Below are positions 1 to 8,123 of a stretch of DNA of 64,000 nt, piece after piece (position 1 is the first letter of the stretch; each line of letters starts with the position of its first letter). The DNA lies in contig NZ_JAIVKJ010000001.1 in assembly GCF_020524885.1 (NCBI RefSeq), positions 1,054,001 through 1,118,000 on the forward strand, given 5' to 3'. This DNA comes from Microbulbifer elongatus (GTDB lineage Bacteria; Pseudomonadota; Gammaproteobacteria; Pseudomonadales; Cellvibrionaceae). The translations under genes and the position numbers were made by a program. The notes below the pieces were generated by a model that was not told where the DNA came from, did no database searches, and saw only the letters and a program-made list of their open reading frames with translations.

Positions 1-283
1 AGTTGTCCAGCGCGGGCGCAATTGCCGGGCCTGCCAGGCGCTCGATGGGGAAGTCTGTCGACGGATAGTCGACATTGACCGTAACAAACCCGGCTTTAGC
101 GACCGCTTTCTCAAGCTTTTTCATGGACCCGTCGGACTTGGCGAGGCCGTGCAACAAGATCACGCAATCTGCAGCCTGCGCCGGTGTGGCAAGTGTTGTA
201 AAGACTGCAATAACGAGTGAGCCGATTATCCCGGGCATTGAAGAAAACCGCAGGGTGCGCAGAGTATCTGTCCTATCCATCAT
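1..283 (-). CDS. Alpha/beta hydrolase (lipase-like), exported, 3' end cut by window edge
   Basis: The first 94 codons are present; the C-terminus lies outside the window. The product begins with a basic stretch, a hydrophobic segment (about residues 17-33) and an ATPAQA-A signal peptidase site near residue 38. It continues with CVILLHGLAKSDGSM, the strand and His-Gly (45-46) that build the oxyanion hole in lipase-type alpha/beta hydrolases. The catalytic Ser, Asp and His would be in the missing part. Two ATG codons are adjacent (283-281 and 280-278); the first is used here. A periplasmic esterase or lipase is likely, but the substrate cannot be judged. Confidence 0.7.
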   Translation of the reverse strand, partial: MMDRTDTLRTLRFSSMPGIIGSLVIAVFTTLATPAQAADCVILLHGLAKSDGSMKKLEKAVAKAGFVTVNVDYPSTDFPIERLAGPAIAPALDN

Positions 284-330
284 GATGGGTATCGATCCTT
301 GTCTAAAGCAAAGCCCCGATTGTAACCGCT

Positions 331-753
331 TTAATCGTTGTCGATATCGACACTGAGCTTGAAATTGGCCGACTCGTTGCGCCGCGCAGCACTGCGCATC
401 ATATAGACCTGAATCGTGTAGGTACCGCTGTCCGGCAAGGTGGTGGCGAATTGGCTTCCGCTGGTGGAGCCGATAAAGATCGCCGCGTCGCCGGGCCCGC
501 TACCTGGCGCGTACACATTGAAATAGGTGGCGGAATGGCTCGTGGAGAGCTTCACCTTCATATGCTGGCCAGCCTTGGCGGTCACCTTGTAATTGACCGT
601 GTTGTAGCCGGTGATACTACTGGTCACCGCGGTACCCGTCGCGCCCTTGGCGAACCGCAGGGTTTCGGTGCGGGATTCATCGCCCCAGGCGAGGGCGCTC
701 ATCAAGGCGAAAATAGTACAGCCCAGCAGGTTCCCAATAGTGATGTGTCTCAT
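331..753 (-). CDS. Small periplasmic protein, PliG-like / 'DNA breaking-rejoining' annotated family
   Basis: This 140-residue protein has a signal peptide ending near ALAWG and a beta-rich mature part. Its features are a GYNTVNYKV strand, a KAGQHMKVKL segment, an IFIGS turn and a C-terminal TIQVYMMRSAARRNESANF motif. That combination is typical of a family often labelled 'DNA breaking-rejoining protein' and similar to the g-type lysozyme inhibitor PliG. The label has no basis in DNA biology; a periplasmic inhibitor or stress role is more plausible. The ATG at 753 was chosen over an upstream start because GGGAGG lies just before it and the signal peptide begins there. The family name is from memory, so the function stays tentative. 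Confidence 0.65.
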   Translation of the reverse strand: MRHITIGNLLGCTIFALMSALAWGDESRTETLRFAKGATGTAVTSSITGYNTVNYKVTAKAGQHMKVKLSTSHSATYFNVYAPGSGPGDAAIFIGSTSGSQFATTLPDSGTYTIQVYMMRSAARRNESANFKLSVDIDND

Positions 754-882
754 CTGCCCTCCCATGGGTTGCGACGAATAGTGTGCCCCGAATAAACAGC
801 GTTGCGCGGAAAAAGGTCTACAGTAAAACTGAGTGTAGTTCAGCGCCACGACAGTACAGGGCAAGCCCGTGGGAAGGGGGGG

Positions 883-1428
883 TTATCCCTGAGCTGACGC
901 TTTCTCGGCGCCTGCGGGACGGCAGGTCCTGGTAACTTGCTCCACAAATCCCCTTGGGTCGTCAGGGGTCACCACCAGAGTCTTTGCCGGCATGCGGATG
1001 ACGACGGTGTGTGAGAAGTCTGTGGCGAACGCCCGGTAACGGCCAAGCTTCTGGTTTCGGAAGAGTCCAATGAATCCGAACAGGCCGCCATTGCCGAATA
1101 TCCGGATTGAGCCCTGGGTTGCATCCGGTTGGTGGAGCACAGACTGGACATCCGTCAGCGGCAGCCGAGTACGCCAGCCCGGCCGGAAAACGACAAGGCC
1201 ATTTTTTTCCAGCGCATAGCCGCGCACAGAGAACAGCGCGCACAGCAGGAACAGGGCGGGAGGCAGCCAGATCCCGATCTGGTAGGTCAGTGGCGGGTGT
1301 TCGGGTGCCCTCGCTAAAAGGACTCCGCTGATGCCGAACAGAATGACGCCGCAAAGGGCGGTAATCAGCACAAGCTGGCGTCCCCAGGGAGCGGAAAATT
1401 TGTGATGTGTAGCTTGCTGGGCGGCCAT
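883..1428 (-). CDS. Membrane protein with bacterial PH-like domain
   Basis: The 181-residue product has two hydrophobic segments (about residues 18-40 and 50-68), followed by a cytoplasmic beta-rich domain. The domain contains LPLTDVQSV, a glycine-rich GNGGLFGFIGLF turn, LGRYRAFATD and VVTPDDPRGFVEQV. These are hallmarks of bacterial PH-like domains fused to two transmembrane helices. The role of these proteins is unknown in most bacteria. The gene lies 130 bp downstream of the minus-strand lipoprotein-free region and convergent to nothing; it is divergent from gnd. No strong Shine-Dalgarno is visible. Confidence 0.7.
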   Translation of the reverse strand: MAAQQATHHKFSAPWGRQLVLITALCGVILFGISGVLLARAPEHPPLTYQIGIWLPPALFLLCALFSVRGYALEKNGLVVFRPGWRTRLPLTDVQSVLHQPDATQGSIRIFGNGGLFGFIGLFRNQKLGRYRAFATDFSHTVVIRMPAKTLVVTPDDPRGFVEQVTRTCRPAGAEKASAQG

Positions 1429-1575
1429 AGAGCAGGTCCGAGGGGTTGATCGTGAAACCCGGATTGTAAACTCTGGCGGCAGTGTGAGAAATACAGGGCA
1501 TTCCGCCTCCCGGCGGGGCCGCCGGATTGATATACTCCGCGCGCTTCAAGCTGTACTAATTTTCTGGAGACTTTA

Positions 1576-3108
1576 ATGTCAGATTCCATGTCAGATGCAC
1601 TTTGCGATATCGGTTTTATTGGCGCGGGTGTCATGGGGAAAAACCTGATTCTCAACCTCGTCGACAACGGATACCGCGTGTGCGCCTTTGACCTGGACCA
1701 CGGTCGCTTGGACGCTCTGTTGGCGCAGGACGCCAAAGAACGTGGCGATCAACCACCGCGAGTGGAAGTGTGCAATTCCTACACCGAATTGCTGGCAAGG
1801 GTAAAAGCGCCGCACCTGGTGATTCTTTCCGTGCCCGCTGGCGCGCCCGTGGATGACGTGTGCAACAAGCTGTTGGACGCAGGCCTGCAGGCAGACGACA
1901 TAGTGGTCGATACCGGCAACAGTCTTTGGACGGACTCTGTCGAGCGCTGCAAGCGCTACGAGGGCAAGTTGATTTTCTTCACCACCGCGGTTTCCGGTGG
2001 TGAGGTGGGGGCGCGTTTCGGGCCGTCATTGATGCCAAGCGGTGACCGTTACGCCTGGGCGCGGATCGAGCCGGTCTGGCATGCCATTGCCGCCAAGGTG
2101 GACCCCGCGAGCGGCCAGCCTATCGAGCGATTTGAGCCCGGCAATCCGGTAAAAGAGGGAGAGCCCTGCGCCGCCTACATTGGCCCCATCGGCTCCGGCC
2201 ACTTTGTGAAGATGGTGCATAACGGTATCGAATACGCCGATATGCAGATGATCTGCGAAGTGTATGACGTTATGCGCAGCGCGCTGGAAATGACGCCGCA
2301 GGAGATTGCCGACGTGTTCCGCGAGTGGAACAAGGGTGTACTGAACAGCTATTTGATCGATATCAGCGCCGAGGTACTGGATACCACAGATTCTGAAACC
2401 GGTGAGCCGCTGGTGGATGTGATTCTCGACCGCGCGGGCCAGAAGGGCACCGGCCTGTGGACAGCGGTGGGTGCATTGCAGGTCGGGTGCCCGACACCAA
2501 GTATTGCCGAAGCCGTGTTTGCCCGCTCCCTTTCTACCCGAAAGGTACTGCGCACCCGCGCCGCGAAAAAGCTGGTGGGTCCGGAAGTGGCGCCGGTTCC
2601 TGAGGACAAGCGTGAAGAAGTTATTGCGCAGCTGCACGATGCGCTCTACTGCGCCAAGATCTGTGTATACGCGCAGGGTTTTGACCTGATGAAGCTCGCA
2701 GCCCGAGAGCAGGGGTGGGAGCTGAATTTTGCCGAAATCGCCCGTATCTGGCGTGCTGGCTGTATCATCCGCGCGGTGTTCCTGCAGTCAATTAGTGATG
2801 CTTACGAGCGGGACACCAAGCTTTCAAACCTGTTACTGGATGATTTCTTTATCGAGCAGATTGCCAGCCACCAGGGCAACTGGCGTCGGGCAGTGGCCGA
2901 TGCGACGATTGGCGGTATCCCGGTACCTGCACTGTCGTCGGCACTCAGCTACTACGATGCTTTCCGTCGTGAGTCACTGCCGGCAAATCTGCTGCAGGCG
3001 CAGCGGGATTTCTTTGGGGCGCACACTTTCTCCCGTATCGATAAACCGGAGCAGCAAAAATTCCATGTGCACTGGAGTGAAGCCGGGCGACCGATGAAAA
3101 AAATCTGA
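1576..3108 (+). CDS. gnd: 6-phosphogluconate dehydrogenase, decarboxylating
   Basis: This enzyme oxidises and decarboxylates 6-phosphogluconate to ribulose 5-phosphate with NADP+, in the oxidative pentose phosphate pathway. The N-terminal Rossmann domain shows GFIGAGVMGKN (GxGxxG at 16-21). The substrate and catalytic region has GSGHFVKMVHNGIEYADMQ, carrying the catalytic Lys and the His-Asn pair. The helical C-terminal domain has LDRAGQKGTGLW and IGGIPVPALSSALSYYDAFR. At 510 residues it is of the longer class (E. coli has 468). GGAGA sits 6 bp before the ATG. A strong terminator follows directly. It is transcribed alone. Confidence 0.96.
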   Translation: MSDSMSDALCDIGFIGAGVMGKNLILNLVDNGYRVCAFDLDHGRLDALLAQDAKERGDQPPRVEVCNSYTELLARVKAPHLVILSVPAGAPVDDVCNKLLDAGLQADDIVVDTGNSLWTDSVERCKRYEGKLIFFTTAVSGGEVGARFGPSLMPSGDRYAWARIEPVWHAIAAKVDPASGQPIERFEPGNPVKEGEPCAAYIGPIGSGHFVKMVHNGIEYADMQMICEVYDVMRSALEMTPQEIADVFREWNKGVLNSYLIDISAEVLDTTDSETGEPLVDVILDRAGQKGTGLWTAVGALQVGCPTPSIAEAVFARSLSTRKVLRTRAAKKLVGPEVAPVPEDKREEVIAQLHDALYCAKICVYAQGFDLMKLAAREQGWELNFAEIARIWRAGCIIRAVFLQSISDAYERDTKLSNLLLDDFFIEQIASHQGNWRRAVADATIGGIPVPALSSALSYYDAFRRESLPANLLQAQRDFFGAHTFSRIDKPEQQKFHVHWSEAGRPMKKI

Positions 3109-3139
3109 AAAAATGGCCGCAGTTTGCGGCCATTTTTTT
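3109..3139. terminator. Bidirectional stem-loop terminator after gnd
   Basis: The arms ATGGCCGC and GCGGCCAT surround the loop AGTTT, with an A-run before and a T-run after. The stem is therefore a good intrinsic terminator in both directions: for gnd, whose stop codon it abuts, and for the minus-strand side facing the DUF4136 lipoprotein gene. Confidence 0.9.
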
Positions 3140-3171
3140 GCCCTGATTTCTTGGCGGAGCGATGCTGCGGA

Positions 3172-3681
3172 TTACCGCGCACGCATTGGGAAACTGCGAA
3201 ATGCCTCAATCACCGCGCGGTCCATGGTTCGTTCCGGATTGTTCAGCATCTGGCGGGTGATTGGTGTGTTTACGTAGCCTTGCCACACCAGACTCTTCTG
3301 TCGCGCATCCACAAGGTCAATAAACAGGTGTCCTTCCGTAGAGGACTGACTGACGCGGGCGTGAGGGGCCCTTGCCGGCATTTGAAAAGCCGCGGGATTT
3401 GCGCGTACCTGCACGTTCACGAGCAGGTCGGGGTTGCTGCTTGGCATCAGGCCTCGGGACATCAGCTGTTGGGAAACTTCATTCTGCGCCAGTGACACCG
3501 CGCGGCCATTGCTGCCGGTAACCGGTGCGAAGCCGAAGGTCCGGTACTGGCTGAGTGTGGTTGCTGCAGCGCTATCTGTTGCCGGGCCGGTGCAACCCGT
3601 GATCGTGACTGAGACCGCGAGAGAGCCGGCCACGGACAGCGCCAGTAGCGCAGAGGCAGTAAAGGGTTTCCAGTGTTTCAT
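3172..3681 (-). CDS. DUF4136-type outer-membrane lipoprotein
   Basis: The 169-residue product starts with a lipoprotein signal peptide and a lipobox ending ITGC (Cys near residue 30). The mature part has the strand order of DUF4136 proteins: LSQYRTFGFAPV at the front, ISQQL-type helix (VSQQLMSRGL), DLLVNVQV, GHLFIDLVDARQKSLVWQGYV, and a C-terminal helix of the IEAFRSFP type. These proteins are small envelope lipoproteins with no known biochemical role. The gene shares the terminator at 3109-3139 with gnd and is transcribed alone. Confidence 0.8.
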   Translation of the reverse strand: MKHWKPFTASALLALSVAGSLAVSVTITGCTGPATDSAAATTLSQYRTFGFAPVTGSNGRAVSLAQNEVSQQLMSRGLMPSSNPDLLVNVQVRANPAAFQMPARAPHARVSQSSTEGHLFIDLVDARQKSLVWQGYVNTPITRQMLNNPERTMDRAVIEAFRSFPMRAR

Positions 3682-3796
3682 AAGCCAACCCCGAAACGTC
3701 GGTAGTGATTACCGACACCAGCTTAGTTTCGGGATGGCGTAAAAACATGGCTGGAACCCGCGGGTCAAATCGGGCTTGGGGTTGTCTATTCCGGTC

Positions 3797-4789
3797 TTAT
3801 TCTACTTCTGCCACTTCCGATGCCAGCTGCTGCTCGCTGTCGGCGCGGGAAGCGCGGGCGACGATCTCATCGACACTGGCAGTATCCATGTTGAGTCCGC
3901 CGAAGGCCGCCAGCAGGTCTTTGAGCAAGGCGGAAATCTCCAGGGTCATGACCGAAAATTCGATATCAAAGCGCTGGGCGGCGTTATCGGCATCGACATT
4001 GTCGGCTTTCTCGGTCACCTCATCGCTGAATTTCAGGCGCTTGATAGACAGCTGGTCGTCCACCATTAGCTCCACGCCATCGCGCCATACCAGCCCGAGT
4101 TTGTGTACCTGCATACCCGCCAGCAGGTGGTTGTGAATCTCTTCTGCACACAGATCCTGATTCTTGCATCGGATCACACTGCCGGACTCCTGCGGGTCGC
4201 GCAGTTCACACTCGTGGCCGAACTCGAAATTGGCCGGGGCTTCCGGGGCGGTCAGCCAGTGGGTCATGGACTGTTGGGGAATATTCTTTGCCGCCAGCGG
4301 TACTACCGAGAGACTGCTGATTGCTTCGCGCAGATTTTCCAGCAGTTCCTCCGCCGCCTTGGCGGATGAGGCGTTGACCACAATCCAGCCGTCTTTGGGG
4401 TCAATATAGGCAAACTGCAGGCGCGAGCGGGCGAAAGCCTTGGGGCGCATTTCCAGCAGCACCTCATCTTTCAGGTTTTGCCGCTCCTTGCGACCCACGC
4501 TGCGGGCTTCCTTCTCGGCGATGGCGAGAGCCATTTCCTCGACCTTTTCGTTGACCACCGCGGCAGGGATGACCTTTTCCTGCTTCTTGGCGCATACCAT
4601 CAGGTAACCGTTGGCGGCGTGTACCAGCTCGCTGCCGTGGCGCCCCAGCGGGGGTACCCAGCCATAGCGCGCCATATCCTGGCTGCCGCAGGGAACAAAA
4701 GTGTCCGGCTCCAGGAGTTCGTTCAGTTTTTCAGCAGAGAGAGTGAATTCTCGGGTGAGGCGGTAGACGCGAAGGTTTTTAAACCACAT
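3797..4789 (-). CDS. rdgC: Recombination-associated protein RdgC
   Basis: RdgC is a nucleoid-associated DNA-binding protein that forms a ring-shaped dimer around DNA and restrains RecA filament function. The N-terminus MWFKNLRVYRLT, the RYGWVPPLGRHG segment, LEMRPKAFARSR and the LTHWL-type motif (MTHWLTAPEAP) are characteristic. The product is 330 residues if the ATG at 4789 is used, close to the usual 300-330. A start four codons upstream is possible but would add MACC, which other RdgC proteins lack. It is a single-gene unit with short flanks. Confidence 0.93.
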   Translation of the reverse strand: MWFKNLRVYRLTREFTLSAEKLNELLEPDTFVPCGSQDMARYGWVPPLGRHGSELVHAANGYLMVCAKKQEKVIPAAVVNEKVEEMALAIAEKEARSVGRKERQNLKDEVLLEMRPKAFARSRLQFAYIDPKDGWIVVNASSAKAAEELLENLREAISSLSVVPLAAKNIPQQSMTHWLTAPEAPANFEFGHECELRDPQESGSVIRCKNQDLCAEEIHNHLLAGMQVHKLGLVWRDGVELMVDDQLSIKRLKFSDEVTEKADNVDADNAAQRFDIEFSVMTLEISALLKDLLAAFGGLNMDTASVDEIVARASRADSEQQLASEVAEVE

Positions 4790-4921
4790 ACAGCAGGCCA
4801 ATCGTCGGGTTGAAAATTTGGCCGCGCATTATGCGATGTATGTACTGAGGGAACCAGTCAAAGTCGGGACTGATGGTCCGGGATCAGTTTCACGCGGCCG
4901 CGCATTAATTGTTTGAAAATT

Positions 4922-5233
4922 CTACAGGTCCAGGCTGCCTTCCTGACTTTGCGCATATACGGTGTAGGGCAATGCGACGGTGTCTGTTGCTGCTGAAAAC
5001 ACACTGTCCATCAGATAGATACCGACCATTGGGAGGAAGTACACGGAGTTCCCATTGGAATTGAGTTTGCACATATTGTAGGCAACACCGCTGTACACTC
5101 TCGGCACGCTGACACAGCCGGAATTCTGTTTTTTAAGGTTGCTGGCGATCTCCGCATCGGAGTTGGTCAACGTGGTAAAGGTGCCGCAGCCGGACAACAG
5201 GCTCAATGAGAGTAGGGGTATGATCTTTTTCAT
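4922..5233 (-). CDS. YceK/YidQ-type lipoprotein (DUF1375)
   Basis: A 103-residue lipoprotein with the signal MKKIIPLLSLSLLSGC (lipid-bearing Cys16). The mature part has CGTFTT, a YSGVAYNMCKL segment and GIYLMDSVFSAATDTVALPYTVY, which is the pattern of the YceK/YidQ family: a Leu-Asp-x-x-x-Ser motif and a conserved DT-V-LPYT end. These are inner- or outer-membrane-anchored small proteins of unknown function. The downstream gene on the same strand is rdgC, about 130 bp away. Confidence 0.8.
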   Translation of the reverse strand: MKKIIPLLSLSLLSGCGTFTTLTNSDAEIASNLKKQNSGCVSVPRVYSGVAYNMCKLNSNGNSVYFLPMVGIYLMDSVFSAATDTVALPYTVYAQSQEGSLDL

Positions 5234-5290
5234 GAAAGTTTCCGCTTATTGATTTTTCTTTGAAAACTGAGGCGAGTGTCTATGTGCGGG

Positions 5291-5938
5291 TCACCTTGCC
5301 CCAAAAATATTCAGGATTTCCGTCGGCTGCGAAAACAGGTAGGTCGGGGAATGTTCATCCAGTTCTTCCCTGGAGCCGTACCCCCACAACACGCCAGCAC
5401 TGGGCAGGTTGTTTTTTGCGGCGGCGGACAGGTCGAAATGCCGGTCTCCGATCATCAGTGCTTGCGACGATATTCTATTGCTCTCCAGCAAACCTTGTAA
5501 TTGTTGCCACTTGGCGATTCCCACATCGCCACCGCTGACAAATTCGAAATAGTGGAGCAGCTCGAAGCGCTCGAGGATACGCTCCGCGAAATCGGCGCGC
5601 TTGGAGGTGCATACCCCAAGGCGGATTCCTTTGATATTACGGAGGCTTGCGAGGGTGTCGGCAATGCCGGGATAAAGCCTGTTTTCCGCATAGCCAGTTT
5701 CCCCGTAGTACTCCCGGTATTTGTCCACCAGGGCGCGGATGTGCGCACTGTCTTTCGAATCGGTGAGCTGGCCCAGAGTCACTTCCAGAGGCGGGCCTAT
5801 ATGTGGGGTGAGTTCTGCTGCCGGGCGAGGCTCGTAATCGTGCGCGACCAACGCATGGTTCATGGAGTTCACAAAGCCATCGGCGGGATCACTCAGGGTT
5901 CCGTCGAGGTCGAACAGCAGCCATTCAAACTTGGGCAT
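5291..5938 (-). CDS. HAD-superfamily phosphatase, Gph/PpaX-like
   Basis: The protein has all four HAD motifs. Motif I is LLFDLDGTLSDPADG near the N-terminus, with an alpha-helical cap after it. Motif II lies in LGVCTSK, motif III is the Lys in GIAKWQ, and motif IV is MIGDRHFDLSAA. The cap type and size (about 215 residues) fit the phosphoglycolate phosphatase / 5'-nucleotidase group, but the motif-III context differs from classical Gph, so the substrate is open. AAAGG lies 6 bp before the ATG at 5938, so that start is preferred over the ATG two codons upstream. The next gene upstream, ybaK, is 20 bp away, so the two are probably one transcript. Confidence 0.8.
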   Translation of the reverse strand: MPKFEWLLFDLDGTLSDPADGFVNSMNHALVAHDYEPRPAAELTPHIGPPLEVTLGQLTDSKDSAHIRALVDKYREYYGETGYAENRLYPGIADTLASLRNIKGIRLGVCTSKRADFAERILERFELLHYFEFVSGGDVGIAKWQQLQGLLESNRISSQALMIGDRHFDLSAAAKNNLPSAGVLWGYGSREELDEHSPTYLFSQPTEILNIFGAR

Positions 5939-5962
5939 AGGCATCCTTTTGGTTACTGGCCA

Positions 5963-6430
5963 TTACTGACAAAGTTCGGCCATTATTCCCTTGGTCAGTG
6001 AGAGCAGATCATTGGGAGAAAGTTCAATTTCCAGGCCACGACGGCCGGCGCTGACGAACAGCGTTTCCAATCCGCTTGCAGAATTGTGTAGAAAAGTGGG
6101 CAACAGCTTTTTTTGCCCCAGCGGACTGACCCCGCCCAGGACATATCCCGAAGACCGTTCCACATCCTTTTTGTCGGCCATCTCGGCCTTTTTTGCCCTC
6201 GCTGCGCTGGCAACACGCTTCATGTTGAGCTGGGGTTCCACCGGAATGATAGCCACCGCGAGCTGCCTGTTGTCGAGTCGGACTACCAGAGTCTTGAATA
6301 CCCGTGCAGGGTCCAGCTTTAACTTCTCTGCGGCCTCCAGACCGTAGGATTCCGCTGAGGGATCGTGGCTGTACTCGTGAATTCGATAGTGAATCCCGGT
6401 CTTTTTCGCTTGATTGATTGCGGGGGTCAT
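5963..6430 (-). CDS. ybaK: Cys-tRNA(Pro)/Cys-tRNA(Cys) deacylase YbaK
   Basis: A free-standing editing protein that hydrolyses misacylated Cys-tRNA(Pro). At 155 residues it has the YbaK length and landmarks: the N-terminal YRIHEYSHDPSAESYGLEAAEKL, the FKTLV strand (ARVFKTLVVRLDN) with the catalytic Lys, and the GYVLGGVSPLGQKK loop with the GGxSPxG signature. SAGRRGLEIELSP is the usual C-terminal segment. It lies directly upstream of the HAD phosphatase gene. Confidence 0.93.
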   Translation of the reverse strand: MTPAINQAKKTGIHYRIHEYSHDPSAESYGLEAAEKLKLDPARVFKTLVVRLDNRQLAVAIIPVEPQLNMKRVASAARAKKAEMADKKDVERSSGYVLGGVSPLGQKKLLPTFLHNSASGLETLFVSAGRRGLEIELSPNDLLSLTKGIMAELCQ

Positions 6431-6483
6431 GGCTCTGCCGGTAGGTTATGTTGCCGCCATTCTGTCTTGATTGGGAGAATAAT

Positions 6484-6511
6484 ACAAAAGCCCGGCGCTG
6501 AGGCCGGGCTT
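6484..6511 (-). terminator. Intrinsic terminator after pepD
   Basis: The arms AAGCCCGGC and GCCGGGCTT are perfect complements around a short loop. Read on the minus strand, the stem is followed by TTTTG, about 30 bp after the pepD stop codon. It separates pepD from ybaK. Confidence 0.85.
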
Positions 6512-6539
6512 GGTAATAGACAGTTAAGGGGGAAGCGAA

Positions 6540-8012
6540 TTACTGCTGGGGAATCGCAGCCACGACCTTCAGGAAGTAATCCCAAAAATTGCCCACGCTT
6601 TCGATATGTACCCGCTCCTCCGGGGAGTGCGCACGGCGGATGGTGGGGCCGAAGGAGACCATGTCCCAGTTGGGGTAGGGCTTGGCGAGCAGTCCGCACT
6701 CCAGGCCTGCGTGGATGACTTTCACTTCCGGCTCTTTGCCTTCCATATCCTTGTATACGTCTTTCATCAGTGCCAGCAGTGGCGACTGCATATTGGGCGT
6801 CCAGCCGGGGTAGGCATTGTCCAGAGAGGTGTCCGCCCCAGCGAGTGCGAAGGCGGCGGCGACGTTCAGACCGTGCTGGTCGCGGGCGCTGTCGGAGAGG
6901 CTGCGCACCAGGCACTGAATGCGCACCTGGCTATTGCCGCTTTCGGTGGCTTCGGTCACCACACGGGCGAGGTTGTTGGAGGTGTCCGCAATACCCTCCA
7001 GTGCGGTACTCATGCGTTCCACACCGTTCGGGCAAGCGCGCAGGGCAAGAACCAGTTTGCGCTGGGATTCTTTATCCAGAACGCTGTCTGGCGCGTCGCA
7101 TTCCTCGAGAGTGATATCCAGCTTGGCTTCATTGTCGAGCTCTGCCTTGATGACTGTAATAGTCTGCAGAGCAATTTCCTGGAGCCGCGCGGACTCTTCT
7201 GCGGGCACGGTAATTGTGCTGAACGATTCCCGCGGAATGGCGTTGCGCAGGCTGCCACCGTCGAGACTGGCAATGCGCAGTTCAGGAATTTCTGTCTGTG
7301 CGACGTCGATCACCCGGTTGGCAATCTTGTTGGCATTGCCACGCCCCTTGTCGATATCCAGGCCTGAGTGGCCGCCGCGCAGGCCGCGCACGCTCAATTT
7401 GAACGCCTTGTGTCCGGCGGGAACCGGTTCTGCGGTGTAGGGCAGGGCAACGTTTACGTCGACGCCGCCGGCACAGCCCACATACAGTTCGCCCTCGTCT
7501 TCTGTATCCAGGTTCAGAAGCAGGTCTGCTTCAAAGTGGCCCGGTTGCAGATTTTTGGCTCCGGTCATGCCCGCTTCTTCGTCGATGGTGAGCAGCGCTT
7601 CCAAAGCTGGGTGCGGAATATCGGTGGATTCGAACAGTGCCAGGATGGCGGCGACACCGATGCCGTTGTCGGCACCCAGGGTAGTACCTTCCGCTGTTAT
7701 CCATTCGCCATCCACGTATGGCTTGATGGAGTCGGTCAGAAAATCGTGGTCGGTGTCGGCATTTTTCTGCGGCACCATGTCCACATGGCTTTGCATGGCC
7801 AGAATCTTGCGATCCTCCATACCAGCCGTTGCGGGCTTTTTGAGAATGATATTGCCGATCTGATCCAGCTTGACGTCGAGACCTCGGTTCTTGGCGAAGT
7901 CGACGATGTAGGCTACCACCTGGTCCTCGTGTTTTGACGGGCGCGGGATTTCACACAACTTTGCGAAGTGCTTCCACAGTGGTGCCGGGTTCAGTTCTGC
8001 AATGGTCGACAT
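6540..8012 (-). CDS. pepD: Cytosol non-specific dipeptidase (aminoacyl-histidine dipeptidase)
   Basis: A di-zinc M20C peptidase that cleaves many dipeptides, including Xaa-His. It is 490 residues, as in E. coli PepD (485). Metal and catalytic motifs are visible in order: MQSHVDMVPQ (His ligand and catalytic Asp), LGADNGIGVA (bridging Asp), LTIDEEAGMTGA (general base Glu and Glu ligand), LDTEDEGELYVGCAGG (Asp ligand) and VIHAGLECG with RRAHSPEERVHI near the C-terminus. It may help use dipeptides imported by this peptide-eating organism. It is separated from the RNase II gene by about 110 bp containing a GC hairpin. Confidence 0.95.
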   Translation of the reverse strand: MSTIAELNPAPLWKHFAKLCEIPRPSKHEDQVVAYIVDFAKNRGLDVKLDQIGNIILKKPATAGMEDRKILAMQSHVDMVPQKNADTDHDFLTDSIKPYVDGEWITAEGTTLGADNGIGVAAILALFESTDIPHPALEALLTIDEEAGMTGAKNLQPGHFEADLLLNLDTEDEGELYVGCAGGVDVNVALPYTAEPVPAGHKAFKLSVRGLRGGHSGLDIDKGRGNANKIANRVIDVAQTEIPELRIASLDGGSLRNAIPRESFSTITVPAEESARLQEIALQTITVIKAELDNEAKLDITLEECDAPDSVLDKESQRKLVLALRACPNGVERMSTALEGIADTSNNLARVVTEATESGNSQVRIQCLVRSLSDSARDQHGLNVAAAFALAGADTSLDNAYPGWTPNMQSPLLALMKDVYKDMEGKEPEVKVIHAGLECGLLAKPYPNWDMVSFGPTIRRAHSPEERVHIESVGNFWDYFLKVVAAIPQQ

Positions 8013-8055
8013 GGATTTTCCTTGTTGCTGGGCCGTGTGTTGGAGGCCGGTGGCG

Positions 8056-8078
8056 GCCGCGGGCTTTTGGCCCGCGGC
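8056..8078. other. Perfect 9-bp GC hairpin between RNase II gene and pepD
   Basis: GCCGCGGGC and GCCCGCGGC enclose the loop TTTTG. It lies about 45 bp after the minus-strand RNase II gene stop and 43 bp before pepD. No T-run follows on either strand, so it is not a standard terminator; it may be an RNA-stability or processing hairpin. Confidence 0.5.
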
Positions 8079-8123
8079 TGGAAGTTTAGTCTTTGGAAAA
8101 GGAGTGAGGGCGCGTGTTGCTTA